A stretch of 64,000 nt of DNA. Origin: Arthrobacter nitrophenolicus (GTDB lineage: Bacteria > Actinomycetota > Actinomycetes > Actinomycetales > Micrococcaceae). A program made the position numbers and the translations under genes. Every line of letters begins with the position of its first letter. Positions within the stretch are counted from its first letter, which is position 1. Positions 19,513 through 29,067 of the stretch are shown here, piece after piece. The notes under the pieces are model-generated. The model was not told where the DNA came from. It made no database searches and saw only the letters and a program-made list of their open reading frames with translations. The stretch spans positions 21,424 to 85,423 of the forward strand of contig NZ_AOFD01000015.1 in assembly GCF_000332815.1 (NCBI RefSeq). The letters run 5' to 3'.

Positions 19513-20529
19513 TCAGGCCTGGGCCGGTTCGGTGGAGGCCGTCCGGCCGGCCGCGCCGGCACGGCGGTGCTCCACGCGCTTGGCCTGCCTGACCAGGTCC
19601 GGCTCGTTCTGCCGCAGCCAGGCGTACATGGGTGCCCCCACGAAAATGGTGGCGGCCGTGCCGATGAGGATGCCCACGAACAAGGCCAGTGACAGGTCAC
19701 GGAGCGTACCTGCGCCCAGCAGTCCGGCACCGATGAACAGGATGGCGCCCACGGGAAGGATGGCCACCATCATGGTGTTGATGGAACGGACCAGGGTCTG
19801 GTTCACGGCGAGGTTGACCTCCTCGGCAAAGGTGCGCCGCGTGGAGGCGTCGATCTCCGCGGTGTTCTCACGGATCTTGTCGAACACCACCACGGTGTCG
19901 TACAGCGAGTAGCTCAGGACGGTCAGGAAGCCGATGATGGCTGACGGGGTGACCTCGAAATCGCTCAGCGCATAGACGCCTGCGGTGATGAACATGGTCA
20001 CCGCCATGCCCGCGATGGCCGAGAGCGACATCTTCCACGTGCGGAAGTACAGCGCCATTAGGACCGCCGCCAGCAGGACAAAGATCACCAGGCCGATCAG
20101 CGCCTGCTTGGTGACGTCCGCGCCCCACGTGGGACCTACGAAGGTTGACGTCACCTCGTTTTCCGTGACGCCGTAGGCCGCGGTCAGGCCCTCCTTGATG
20201 CGGAGGGTCTCATCGTCCGTGAGCTTGTCGGTCTGGATCCGCATGGTGGTCCCGGCCACGTTGGCGACGCGCGGAACACTGCCCGCGACGACGTCCGTGA
20301 CGGCTTTCTCGCCCAGGGCAGCGTCCGTCGTTTGAACGTTGGAGACCGTGAACTCGGAGCCGCCGCGGAATTCGATGCCCAGGTTGAAGCCGCCCTTGAC
20401 CGCCGGGATGACGATGGACAGGGCCACCGCCACGGCGGCGATGAGGAACCAGATTTTCTTGGAGCCCACGAAATCGTAGGAGCGCTTTCCGGTGTAGAGC
20501 TCGTTGCCGAAGTTGGCGAAGCCTGACAT
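19513..20529 (-). CDS. secF: Protein translocase subunit SecF
   Basis: 338-residue inner-membrane partner of SecD that uses the proton gradient to aid late steps of Sec export. Six transmembrane helices are apparent; the start KIWFLIAAVAVALSIVIPAV leads to GGFNLGIEFRGGSEF, the conserved SecF/SecD loop, and later SVLSYSLYDTVVVFDKIREN and RSINTMMVAILPVG are diagnostic. A long charged C-terminal tail follows. Its ATG shares one base with the secD TAA (TAATG), implying coupling. Confidence 0.96.
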   Translation of the reverse strand: MSGFANFGNELYTGKRSYDFVGSKKIWFLIAAVAVALSIVIPAVKGGFNLGIEFRGGSEFTVSNVQTTDAALGEKAVTDVVAGSVPRVANVAGTTMRIQTDKLTDDETLRIKEGLTAAYGVTENEVTSTFVGPTWGADVTKQALIGLVIFVLLAAVLMALYFRTWKMSLSAIAGMAVTMFITAGVYALSDFEVTPSAIIGFLTVLSYSLYDTVVVFDKIRENTAEIDASTRRTFAEEVNLAVNQTLVRSINTMMVAILPVGAILFIGAGLLGAGTLRDLSLALFVGILIGTAATIFVGAPMYAWLRQNEPDLVRQAKRVEHRRAGAAGRTASTEPAQA

Positions 20530-22284
20530 TACTTGTTCTCCTTCGCTGCCGTCTTGGAGGAACCGGCAAGCTGCTCCTGCTTCTCCGCCAGGCGGCGTTC
20601 GGCAATGGTCATCCTGCGTTCGGCTTCGGCAGCCGCGCCCGCGTTCTTGGCGCGGACCGCCGCCGGCCTGTCCTCCGGGGTGCGGACGCGTCCGGCACCG
20701 CGGTACAGCGGCACGGCGCCCAGCCGCTTGGGATCGAGCCCGGACAGCGGGTGGCCCTCGCCGAAGAACCTGGTGCGGGCCAGCAGCTGCAGCGTGGGAT
20801 GCGTGAACATGAACACCACGATGAGGTCCGCGATGGCGGTGAGGCCCAGGGTGAAGGCGAAGCCGCGGACGTTGCCGACGGCCACGAAGTACAGGACCAG
20901 GGCGGCCAGGAGGTTCACGGCCTTGGAGGCCAGGACCGTGCGCTTGGCGCGCTTCCAGCCGTTTTCGACGGCGGACACCAGGCCGCGGCCCTCGCGGAGT
21001 TCATCGCGGATGCGCTCGAAGTAGACGATGAACGAGTCGGCCGTCTGGCCGATCGCCACGATGATGCCCGCGACGCCGGCGAGGGAGAGCCGGTAGTTTT
21101 CCGTCCAGCCGAGGATGGCGATGGCCAGGTAGGTGAGGATACCCGCGACCACCAGCGAGGCGATGGTGACGAAGCCCAGGGCCCGGTACTGGAAGAGCGA
21201 ATAGACCACCACCAGCAGCAGGCCGATCAGGCCGGCGAGGAGGCCCATTCGCAGCTGCTCGCCGCCGAGGGTGGCGGAAATCTGCTGCTCGCTCTGGATT
21301 TCGAAGCTGATGGGCAGGGCGCCGAAACGGAGCTGGTCGGACAGCGTCTTGGCCGTCTGCTCCGTAAAGCCGCCGGTGATCTGCGGGCGTCCGTCGGTGA
21401 TGACGGCCAGCGACCGGGGCGCCGAGATCACCTGGTCGTCCAGGACGATGGCGAACTGGGCTTTGGGGTCGGTGCCTGATTCGCCGCCGGCGGCCACATA
21501 GAACTGGTTGAGGCGCTCGGTGACCTCTTTGAACTTGGCGGTGCCTCGTCGTCGAACTGGATGTTCACGGCCCAGTCGTTGGTGACGGCGCCCTGGGCGC
21601 CCTGCTGCAGCTGGAAGGACGAGGTGACGATGTTGCTGCCCTTGACCTCCACCGGACCCAGGATGTACTTGATGGCCGGGGTGGTGTCCGTGGCAGGCTC
21701 GCAGGTGACCAGCGGCTTGGCCGGATCCGAGCGTTCCTGTTCATCCTGGGCCGGGTTGTCACAGTCCAGGGACTCGAACTGCCGGTAGATTTCCGGGGTG
21801 ATCCAGTTGATGTCGCTGCTGTTGGCCGGCTCCGCGGTGGGCTTGGGCAGCTGGTCCTCGGGCGCCGTGATTCCTCGGGAACAGGTGCGCCGGCACCGTT
21901 GAGAAGGACCGGACGGAAGTTCATGTCCGCGGAGGCCTGGATGAGGTCGCGTGTCTGGCTGGAGGGGGTTCCCGGAAGGCTGACCACCACATTCCGGCCG
22001 GACTGGGTACTGATTTCGGCTTCGGCAACACCGGAGCCGTCAACGCGCTGGCGGATGATCGCCACGGCCTGGTTGAGCTGTTCCTCGTTGATGTCCGAGC
22101 CGCCCTCGACCTTCGGCGCCAGGATCATCTGGGTTCCGCCTTCAAGGTCCAGAGCGAGCTTGGGCGCCCAGCTTGCCTGCCCGCTGAGGGTGCCGCCGGC
22201 CAGGACAGCGGTCAGCGCGGCGATGATTACGCCGAGCCAGACCAGGACCCTGAGGCCTGGTTTCTTGGGGCCAGTTCGTGCCAT
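20529..22284 (-). CDS. secD: Protein translocase subunit SecD (two apparent frameshifts)
   Basis: Large SecDF subunit. N-terminal helix (GLRVLVWLGVIIAALTAVLA), then the D/ALDLEGGTQMIL motif, the periplasmic P1 domain, and the C-terminal RND-like membrane region with QFRGAL-type FQYRALGFVTIASLVVAGIL, TLAGVAGIIVAIGQTADSF and FIVYFERIRDEL. Deletions near 21871 and 21545 interrupt the P1 domain; restored length is 585 residues. Essential function and clean repair argue for errors rather than decay. A charged C-terminal tail extends beyond the last helix. Confidence 0.93.
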
Positions 22285-22313
22285 TGTCGATCTTTCTCTT
22301 GATCACGGAAGAA

Positions 22314-22345
22314 CCGCCGGTGCCTGCTGTGGCCAGCACCGGCGG
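22314..22345 (-). other. Hairpin in the yajC-secD gap
   Basis: CCGCCGGTGC (22314-22323) and GCACCGGCGG (22336-22345) form a perfect 10-bp stem with a 12-base loop between yajC and secD. It is not followed by a U-run on the minus strand, so it may be a partial terminator, an mRNA stability element or an attenuator that sets the YajC:SecD ratio. Only the structure is seen; the role is inferred. Confidence 0.5.
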
Positions 22346-22382
22346 CATTCCGCAGCGGTAGAGGGTTATGCGTTCAGCGGGA

Positions 22383-22808
22383 CTAACTGTCCTTCTTGCC
22401 CTCGTCGTTGAGGCGCTTGAGGGTTTCGTCGGGCGTCTCCACCGGCGTGGTGGCGGTGCTGCCGCCCTCACGGCCGGTCAGGGAGGAGGCATCGTCCGGT
22501 ACGGCCGGCGCAGCGGGCTCCGGCTCAACGGTCATGGGCTCAACGGCCACGGGTTCGACGATCTTGGTGACAGCCTGCCGGTGGACCGTGGCGAGGTTGC
22601 CCGGGGAAAGTTCAAGGGTGACTTTGTTCTCGGCTTCGTCAACGGCGACGATCCGGCCGAAAAGGCCGAAGCTGGTCATCACGTCGACGCCCGGGCCGAA
22701 CTTCGACTGGAGCTCCGCCTGCTGCTGCTGCGTCTTCTTATTGCGCCGGAACATCATGAAGATGAAAACTCCGAGCATGACGAACAGGAGAATTGACATT
22801 GGATCCAA
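22383..22808 (-). CDS. yajC: Preprotein translocase subunit YajC
   Basis: 141 residues. The single N-terminal transmembrane helix (SILLFVMLGVFIFMMFRRN) is followed by the YajC core ending GNLATVHRQAVTKIV, with the conserved VMTSFGLFGRIVAVDE. The C-terminal tail (about 65 residues) is Pro/Glu/Ala-rich and variable. Forms part of the SecDF-YajC complex. The TTG at 22808 (MDPMSILL) is the family-typical start; an ATG nine bases in is possible. First gene of the yajC-secD-secF operon. Confidence 0.93.
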   Translation of the reverse strand: MDPMSILLFVMLGVFIFMMFRRNKKTQQQQAELQSKFGPGVDVMTSFGLFGRIVAVDEAENKVTLELSPGNLATVHRQAVTKIVEPVAVEPMTVEPEPAAPAVPDDASSLTGREGGSTATTPVETPDETLKRLNDEGKKDS

Positions 22809-23007
22809 GGGGAATTCCGTTCCTTAAAGTGCCGAACCGATTTTTCCGGCAACGTCCGCCCCGTTCCGCCGGTGGCCGGACTGCCAGGCAAATGCCTGAC
22901 GGAATCCCTTTCCCACCGAGGCGGCCAGTTGAATGGCGCCGGCGAAACACGGGCCCGGACGTGCCGAGCGTCATACCAGTCTAAGGGGAAAAACTGAAGG
23001 GAGCCTG

Positions 23008-24096
23008 TTATTGGCTTTCCGGGGCCCAGCCGTCGGATGCTGCGGCGGCGTCGGAGTCGGGATCGAAGAGCTCCAGCTGCTCCTGGGCAAACACGCCGGA
23101 CGGGATGGCGTAGCCCAGGTGCGTCCACGCCGGTGCCATGGCGATCCTGCCCCGGGGCGTGCGGCCCAGCAGGCCCTCCCTGACCAGGAAAGGCTCTGCC
23201 ACCGTTTCGACAGTTTCGGTTTCCTCGCCGACGGCGATGGCCAGGGTGGACAGCCCTACCGGCCCGCCGCCGAACTTGGTGATGAGGGCCTCGAGGACTG
23301 ACCGGTCCAGGCGATCCAGCCCCTTCTTGTCCACCTCGTACATGTCCAGCGCGGCGGAGGCTGCACGGGCGTCAATCTGCTCGATTTCGTGGACCAGGGC
23401 CCAGTCCCGGACCCGCCGCAGCAGGCGGTTGGCGATCCGGGGGGTGCCGCGCGAACGCCCGGCAATCTCCGTGAAGCCGGCGGAGTTCACCTTGAGGTCC
23501 AGCAGTCCGGCTGAACGGCGGAGGACCAGTTCCAGCTCCTGGACGGAGTAGAACTCCAGGTGCCCGGTGAAGCCGAACCGGTCGCGCAGTGGTCCGGGAA
23601 GCAGGCCGGCCCGGGTGGTGGCACCCACCAGGGTGAAGGGCGGAAGTTCCAGCGGAATGGCCGTGGCCCCGGCCCCCTTGCCCACCACGATGTCCACCCG
23701 GAAGTCCTCCATGGCCATGTACAGCATTTCTTCGGCCGGACGGGACATGCGGTGGATTTCGTCGAGGAAGAGCACCTCGCCTTCGGACAGCGAGGACAGG
23801 ATGGCTGCGAGGTCGCCTGCGTGCTGGATGGCCGGGCCGCTGCTGATGCGCAGCGGGGCGTTCATCTCGGACGCGACAATCATGGCGAGGGTGGTTTTGC
23901 CCAGGCCGGGCGGGCCGGAAAAGAGCACATGGTCCGCGCTGCGGCCGCGCATCCGGGAGGCTTTCAGCACCAGGGACAGCTGCTTGCGCACCCGGTGCTG
24001 GCCCACGAAGTCGTCCAGGTTCTTGGGCCGGAGGGCGGCTTCGATGGCACGCTCTTCCGGCTCCTCCCCTGCCGCCACCAGTGACGGTTCAGCCAC
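23008..24096 (-). CDS. ruvB: Holliday junction branch migration helicase RuvB
   Basis: 362-residue AAA+ motor of the RuvABC complex. Shows [18 protein letters not shown], Walker [10 protein letters not shown], Walker [19 protein letters not shown], sensor [18 protein letters not shown] with the arginine finger, and the C-terminal winged helix [16 protein letters not shown] start overlaps the ruvA stop by 8 bases. Last of ruvC-ruvA-ruvB. Confidence 0.96.
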   Translation of the reverse strand: MAEPSLVAAGEEPEERAIEAALRPKNLDDFVGQHRVRKQLSLVLKASRMRGRSADHVLFSGPPGLGKTTLAMIVASEMNAPLRISSGPAIQHAGDLAAILSSLSEGEVLFLDEIHRMSRPAEEMLYMAMEDFRVDIVVGKGAGATAIPLELPPFTLVGATTRAGLLPGPLRDRFGFTGHLEFYSVQELELVLRRSAGLLDLKVNSAGFTEIAGRSRGTPRIANRLLRRVRDWALVHEIEQIDARAASAALDMYEVDKKGLDRLDRSVLEALITKFGGGPVGLSTLAIAVGEETETVETVAEPFLVREGLLGRTPRGRIAMAPAWTHLGYAIPSGVFAQEQLELFDPDSDAAAASDGWAPESQ

Positions 24097-24733
24097 GGCT
24101 GCCTACGCGGTTGCCCGCCCGGGCGCCGTCCTGGCCCAGCCAGCGCAGCGTGGTCCGGAGGATTTCGGGGACGTTGCCGCGGAAGGATACTTCCGGCTCA
24201 TCCGCCAGGGCTTTGTCGATGCTGGATGAGGCGTCCTTTTCAGACCAGCCGAGGCTGGTCATCGCCGCCACCACCTGGGGCTTCCATGCTGCCTCGGCGG
24301 CAGTGGGGGCGGCTGCGGAACCGGCGGTGCCGTGCGGAACGAGTTTCCCGGCCAGCTCCAGGACGATCCGGCCCGCCACCTTGGGTCCGATGCCGGGGAC
24401 CTTGGTGAAGGTCTTGCTGTCGCCGGTGTGCGCGGCAACCCGGATGGCCTCGGGATCGTGGACCGCCAGGACGGCAAGGGCCAGCCGTGGCCCGACGCCG
24501 CTGACGCTGAGGAGCACGTCGAACACTTCCCGTTCGTCATCGGTGGCGAATCCGAAGAGGGTCAGGGAGTCTTCCCGGACAATCAGGGACGTGAACAGCT
24601 TCCCTTCCTCCCCCGTGCGCAGTCCGCTGAGGGTCTGCGGGGTGGCGAACACGCTCATGCCGGCGCCGTTGAGGTCGATGACGGCCGTGGACAGGCCTAC
24701 GTGCGCTACGGTTCCGCGGAGGAAACTGATCAA
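24089..24733 (-). CDS. ruvA: Holliday junction DNA helicase subunit RuvA
   Basis: 214 residues binding four-way junctions. Domain I starts [13 protein letters not shown]; the helix-hairpin-helix motifs are [14 protein letters not shown] and [17 protein letters not shown]; domain III ([19 protein letters not shown]) regulates RuvB. Spacing and overlap (8 bases with ruvB; 88 bases after ruvC) indicate one operon. Confidence 0.96.
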   Translation of the reverse strand: MISFLRGTVAHVGLSTAVIDLNGAGMSVFATPQTLSGLRTGEEGKLFTSLIVREDSLTLFGFATDDEREVFDVLLSVSGVGPRLALAVLAVHDPEAIRVAAHTGDSKTFTKVPGIGPKVAGRIVLELAGKLVPHGTAGSAAAPTAAEAAWKPQVVAAMTSLGWSEKDASSSIDKALADEPEVSFRGNVPEILRTTLRWLGQDGARAGNRVGSRG

Positions 24734-24821
24734 GGCCGGGGCTCCTGGTGTAGGCCGGCTCCCCTGCAGGGACCGGCTATCCGAACATATCTACGAATAC
24801 CCTAGCAAGGGGCCAGGACAT

Positions 24822-25400
24822 TCAGCGGGCACGCCGCGCCTTTGCCTCGGCCGCTGCCCAGGCCTGCTGGGCGGGTGTCAGCGAGGAGCTGCCGGGACCG
24901 GTGGTGGCGGACGCCGCTCCGCTTCCGGCCCGCCAGGCGTGGGTAATGGCGAGAGCCAGGGCGTCGGCAGCGTCGGCGGGTCGTGGCGGCGCGTCAAGGC
25001 GAAGGATCTTGGTAACCAGCTTGGTCACGGCATCCTTGTTGGACGAGCCGCTGCCCGTCACCGCGGCTTTGACTTCCGACGGCGTGTGCAGGGCCACCGG
25101 GATGCCCCGGCGGGCTGCCGCCGCGATCACCACCCCGGACGCCTGCGCCACGCCCATCACGGTACTGACATTCAGTTGCGAGAAGACACGTTCGACGGCG
25201 AGGACCTGGGGCTCGTAGCGGTCAAGCCATTCGTCGATAGCCGTGGCGATCACCAGCAGCCGCTGGTCCAGGGTCTCCTCCGGGGAGGTCCCGACCACGC
25301 CGACGGCCACCATGGTGGCCCGCCGGTTCCGCTCGACGTCCACGACGCCGATCCCGCAGCGGGTGAGGCCGGGGTCCACCCCCAGCACGCGCAGGGTCAC
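24822..25400 (-). CDS. ruvC: Crossover junction endodeoxyribonuclease RuvC
   Basis: 192-residue resolvase with RNase H fold. The acidic catalytic residues are in [21 protein letters not shown] and [22 protein letters not shown] marks the DNA-binding region. GTG start at 25400. A basic C-terminal tail of about 30 residues exceeds E. coli RuvC. It lies 50 bases after yebC in the same direction. Confidence 0.95.
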   Translation of the reverse strand: MTLRVLGVDPGLTRCGIGVVDVERNRRATMVAVGVVGTSPEETLDQRLLVIATAIDEWLDRYEPQVLAVERVFSQLNVSTVMGVAQASGVVIAAAARRGIPVALHTPSEVKAAVTGSGSSNKDAVTKLVTKILRLDAPPRPADAADALALAITHAWRAGSGAASATTGPGSSSLTPAQQAWAAAEAKARRAR

Positions 25401-25450
25401 GCGTGCCGGACGCGGGCGGCAGGGCCCTGTTCAGCAGGCAAGGCCGGACG

Positions 25451-26206
25451 TCACTCTGATTCCAGGGCGGCCTGGACGTCGTCGCTGAGGTCGGCGTTGG
25501 TGTAGACGTTCTGGACGTCGTCGAGGTCCTCGAGCGCGTCGGAGAGCTTCAGGAACTTGCGGGCACCGTCGAGGTCCAGGTCCACCTGCATGGAGGGCAC
25601 GAACTCGACTTCGTCGGTGTCGTATTCGATGCCGGCTTCCTTCAGCGCCTCGCGGATGGCGGGCAGGTCGCCGGGCTCCGAGTGGATTTCGAAGCTGTCG
25701 CCGTTGTCCTTGACTTCCTCGGCGCCGGCATCGAGCACCGCCATCAGGACGTCGTCCTCGGAGAGGCCGTTCTTGGGCAGCGTCACCACGCCCTTCCGGG
25801 TGAAGAGGTAGCTGACGGAGCCGGGATCGGCGATGGTGCCGCCGTTGCGGGAGATGGCCAGGCGCACCTCGGAGGCGGCACGGTTCTTGTTGTCCGTGAG
25901 GCACTCGATCAGCAGCGCCGAGCCCTGGGGTCCGCGGGCCTCGTACATGATCTCGGTGTAGTCCACCACTTCACCGGTGAGGCCTGCACCGCGCTTGATG
26001 GCGCGGTCGATGTTGTCGTTGGGGACCGAGGTCTTCTTCGCCTTGGTGACTGCCAGTTCCAGGCCGGGGTTGCCGGCGAGGTCCGGCCCGCCCATGCGGG
26101 CTGCGACTTCGATGTTCTTGATCAGCTTGGCGAACGACTTTGCGCGGCGGCTGTCAATGATCGCCTTCTTGTGCTTGGTCGTCGCCCATTTGGAGTGGCC
26201 TGACAT
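25451..26206 (-). CDS. YebC/PmpR family transcription/translation factor
   Basis: 251 residues starting [20 protein letters not shown], the family signature, followed by [15 protein letters not shown] and RAIKRGAGL. The family is described as DNA-binding regulators and, more recently, as factors easing ribosome stalling at proline-rich stretches. It sits between pdxT and ruvC, the standard actinobacterial order, with only 3 bases to pdxT. Confidence 0.93.
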   Translation of the reverse strand: MSGHSKWATTKHKKAIIDSRRAKSFAKLIKNIEVAARMGGPDLAGNPGLELAVTKAKKTSVPNDNIDRAIKRGAGLTGEVVDYTEIMYEARGPQGSALLIECLTDNKNRAASEVRLAISRNGGTIADPGSVSYLFTRKGVVTLPKNGLSEDDVLMAVLDAGAEEVKDNGDSFEIHSEPGDLPAIREALKEAGIEYDTDEVEFVPSMQVDLDLDGARKFLKLSDALEDLDDVQNVYTNADLSDDVQAALESE

Positions 26207-26209
26207 GCT

Positions 26210-26920
26210 TTACGCTTCTCCTCTGATCATCCGGATAAAGAGTTCGTGTACGCGTTTTTCCCCAGTCACTTCCGGGTGGAAGGAGGTGGCCAGCAGCTGG
26301 CCCGAACGCACTGCAACAATTCTAGCCGTCCCGGGCAGGGGGACAGCGTGGGACGCATGCTCCGGCTCCGCGGGTTCCACCTGCGCCAGCACTTCAACGT
26401 CCGGGCCCACCCGCTCCACCCAGGGGCCCCGGATGAACACGGCGTGGACGGGCGGAACGCCCGCATCCGTGGCGCTGAAGTCCAGGCCCTTGAAGTCCAG
26501 GTCCGTTTCGAACGAGTCCCGCTGCCGGCCGAAGGCGTTGCGGCGGACCGTCATGTCCAGGCCGCCGAAGGTCTGTTGCGGGGCGCCGGAGAGGTCGGTG
26601 GCGGGGTCGGCGATGTCCGAGGCCAGCAGGATCATGCCGGCGCAGGAGCCGTAGACCGGCAGTCCTTCGGCAATGCGCTCCCGCAGCGGTTCGGCCAGGT
26701 CGAAGGCCCGCGCGAGCTTGTCGATTGCCGTTGACTCGCCGCCGGGAATGATGAGCCCGTCCAGGCCGTCCAGTTCCTTGGGCCGGCGGATGCCTACGGC
26801 TTCGGCACCGGTGGCCTCGACGGCGCGAAGGTGCTCGCGGAAGTCACCCTGGAGCGCCAGGACGCCGATCCGCAGGCCTGCACCAACGCGCGCGGAATCG
26901 GCGGAAAGGGAATTTGTCAT
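26210..26920 (-). CDS. pdxT: Pyridoxal 5-phosphate synthase glutaminase subunit PdxT
   Basis: 236 residues from the ATG at 26920; the frame continues upstream past this, but only by running antisense through murT. Class I glutamine amidotransferase: [23 protein letters not shown], the nucleophile in [10 protein letters not shown], and SFHPEV with the catalytic His/Glu. It supplies ammonia to PdxS for vitamin B6 synthesis. Unusually pdxS is not adjacent: it lies about 5.7 kb away with five other-function genes between. Confidence 0.95.
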   Translation of the reverse strand: MTNSLSADSARVGAGLRIGVLALQGDFREHLRAVEATGAEAVGIRRPKELDGLDGLIIPGGESTAIDKLARAFDLAEPLRERIAEGLPVYGSCAGMILLASDIADPATDLSGAPQQTFGGLDMTVRRNAFGRQRDSFETDLDFKGLDFSATDAGVPPVHAVFIRGPWVERVGPDVEVLAQVEPAEPEHASHAVPLPGTARIVAVRSGQLLATSFHPEVTGEKRVHELFIRMIRGEA

Positions 26921-26998
26921 CCATCCAGCATACGGGCCCGGGCCCTGCCGCCCGCTCCGCGGGGAACACCACGCGGCGGTTGCATGCCGTTGCTGGGA

Positions 26999-27013
26999 TA
27001 TATTCGAAACATG
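26999..27013 (+). promoter_or_regulatory. Candidate leaderless promoter of murT
   Basis: TATATT at 26999-27004 ends 6 bases before the murT ATG (27011), so transcription should begin at or next to the start codon. No Shine-Dalgarno sequence precedes the ATG, which fits a leaderless mRNA, common in actinobacteria. The -35 is poor (TTGCAT at 26980-26985, too close). Confidence 0.5.
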
Positions 27014-28303
27014 TTTTCCCTTAGTGTTCCGCTCGGCAAGCTGGTCCGCCGGGCCACCCGGCTCCGGGGCGGCGGCTCCGCCCTGCCGGGCCTGGTGGTC
27101 GAAAAAATCGATCCCGGCTTCATGCGGCGGACGCTCAGCACCCTCCCCCATGGCGTTGCGGTGGTAAGCGGCACCAACGGAAAGACCACCACCACCAAGA
27201 TGGTGGTGGAACTGCTGGAGAGCCAGGGGCTCAAGGTTTTCACCAACCGCACCGGCAGCAATTTCACCCGCGGCGTCGCAGCCGCCCTGCTGGGGGAGGT
27301 GGACTGGCGCGGCAGGCTCGATGCCGATATCGCCGTCCTGGAACTCGATGAAGCCCATGCCGTCCACTTCGTCAACAGCGTCCCGCCCCGCTACTGCCTG
27401 CTCCTGAATGTCCTGCGGGACCAGCTGGACCGGTTTGGTGAAATCGACAAGACAGCCCAGCTGCTCCAGCAGATCGCAGCCAAGACCACCGGCACGGTGG
27501 TCCTGAACCGCGAGGACCCAAGGGTCGCAAGGATCGCCGACACCCTTACCGGGCAGGACGTGAAGTACTTCGGGCTGGACGAGTCGCTGCTGGGTACGTT
27601 CCCCAACGACGACGACATGCGCGCCGCTCCCGGAAGTCCCGCCCCGGCCGGCCTTCCGGAGAAGCCGGCGGCCGACGTCGTACTCCGCAATGTGGGTGCC
27701 GACACCGCCGAATTCGAGTACGACGGCGGCACTGTCACCACGGCGATGAAGCTCCGCGGCGTGTACAACATCTTTAATGCAGCGGCCGCCCTGACCCTCG
27801 CCAGGAGCATTTGCGGCGGAGGCGCCGCAACCGCAAACCACGAAACGCTGCTGGAGGCATTGTCCCAGGTGGCACCGGCGTTCGGCCGCGGCGAAAGCCT
27901 GACCGTGGACGGCCAGCCCCTGGACCTGGTGCTGGTCAAGAACCCCAGCGGTTTCCGGCTCGGCCTGAAGTCGTTCCCGGCGGGCGGCTACGCCACGATG
28001 ATAGCCATCAATGACAACTACGCCGACGGCCGGGACATGTCCTGGCTGTGGGACGTGGAGTTCGATTCCCTGCGGGCGGAAGGCGTGGACCAGCTCACCG
28101 GATCCCGTGCCTACGACATGGCATTGCGGCTGCAGTATGACGAGGTCCCCTTCGGATCAGTCCAGCCCGAGATCGCGCCGGCGCTGGCCGCCTTCATCCG
28201 GGAAGCTTCGGGCAAGCCCAAGCGGATCTTCTGCACGTACACCGCCATGCTGGCGATCCGCCGCGAACTGTCCAAGATCACCACCGTGGAGGTTGTCTCG
28301 TGA
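27011..28303 (+). CDS. murT: Lipid II isoglutaminyl synthase ligase subunit MurT
   Basis: 430-residue Mur-ligase-like protein. The P-loop is [45 protein letters not shown] and [12 protein letters not shown] are MurT features, and the C-terminal DUF1727 domain ends [11 protein letters not shown]. With GatD it amidates the alpha-carboxyl of D-glutamate in lipid II. The four-cysteine zinc ribbon known in staphylococcal and pneumococcal MurT is absent: the region around residues 190-265 has no cysteine. Stop TGA overlaps gatD (GTGA). Confidence 0.92.
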   Translation: MFSLSVPLGKLVRRATRLRGGGSALPGLVVEKIDPGFMRRTLSTLPHGVAVVSGTNGKTTTTKMVVELLESQGLKVFTNRTGSNFTRGVAAALLGEVDWRGRLDADIAVLELDEAHAVHFVNSVPPRYCLLLNVLRDQLDRFGEIDKTAQLLQQIAAKTTGTVVLNREDPRVARIADTLTGQDVKYFGLDESLLGTFPNDDDMRAAPGSPAPAGLPEKPAADVVLRNVGADTAEFEYDGGTVTTAMKLRGVYNIFNAAAALTLARSICGGGAATANHETLLEALSQVAPAFGRGESLTVDGQPLDLVLVKNPSGFRLGLKSFPAGGYATMIAINDNYADGRDMSWLWDVEFDSLRAEGVDQLTGSRAYDMALRLQYDEVPFGSVQPEIAPALAAFIREASGKPKRIFCTYTAMLAIRRELSKITTVEVVS

Positions 28304-29061
28304 GTCTGGAAACACCCTCCGCAGAAGCGGCTGGAGGCCGAAGCAAGGGCGCGCTCCGCGTTGTCCAGCTCTACCCGCGGGACATGAACATCTACGGCGA
28401 CTGGGGCAACGCCCTGGTCCTGCAGCGCAGGATCAGCTGGCACGGCTACACGCCCGAACTGCTTGAGTACAACGTGGGCGACCCGTTCCCGGCGGACGTG
28501 GACATCATTGTGGGCGGCGGCGGCCAGGACAGCGGGCAGCTCGTCATCCAGGACGACCTCCAGGCACGGGCCGCGGAGCTGAAGGGCCTGGCGGAGGACG
28601 GCGCGCCCATGCTGCTGATCTGCGGCCTTTACCAGCTCTTCGGGCGGTTCTTCAAGACCCGCACCGGCGCCGTCATCCCCGGCATCGGCGTCCTGGACGT
28701 CGAGACCCACGGCACCGATGAGCGGCTGATTGGCAACGTCAAGGTCTCCACGCCCGAGTTCGGCGAAGTCCTCGGGTACGAAAACCACAGCGGCCAGACC
28801 ACCCTGGGAGAGGGTGTCCGCCCCCTGGGCACCACCGCCAAGGGGACGGGCAACAACAGCAGCGACGGACATGAAGGTGCCCGCTACCGGAACATCGTTG
28901 CCAGCTACCTGCACGGTTCGCTGCTGCCGAAAAACCCGGCCATCGCGGATTTCCTGATCCGTACGGCGGCGGAGCGCAGGTACGGAACCTTCGAGCCGGG
29001 CCACCCGGACGACAGGTATGCCGTGCTGGCAAGGGAACACGCAGCCCGGCGTCCCCGCTGA
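28300..29061 (+). CDS. gatD: Lipid II isoglutaminyl synthase glutaminase subunit GatD
   Basis: 253 residues, a CobQ/CobB-type glutamine amidotransferase. DMNIYGDWGNALVLQRR is the family start, with the nucleophilic Cys in MLLICGLYQLFGRFF and the catalytic His in VASYLHGSLLPKNP. It produces ammonia for MurT. GTG start inside the murT stop shows tight coupling. Convergent with the CapA-like gene 6 bases on. Confidence 0.94.
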   Translation: MSLETPSAEAAGGRSKGALRVVQLYPRDMNIYGDWGNALVLQRRISWHGYTPELLEYNVGDPFPADVDIIVGGGGQDSGQLVIQDDLQARAAELKGLAEDGAPMLLICGLYQLFGRFFKTRTGAVIPGIGVLDVETHGTDERLIGNVKVSTPEFGEVLGYENHSGQTTLGEGVRPLGTTAKGTGNNSSDGHEGARYRNIVASYLHGSLLPKNPAIADFLIRTAAERRYGTFEPGHPDDRYAVLAREHAARRPR

Positions 29062-29067
29062 CAAGGC

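Noticed and set aside
26210..27841. A longer pdxT start far upstream
   Set aside because: The upstream part runs antisense through murT. A proper PdxT start lies at 26920, and the family length fits.
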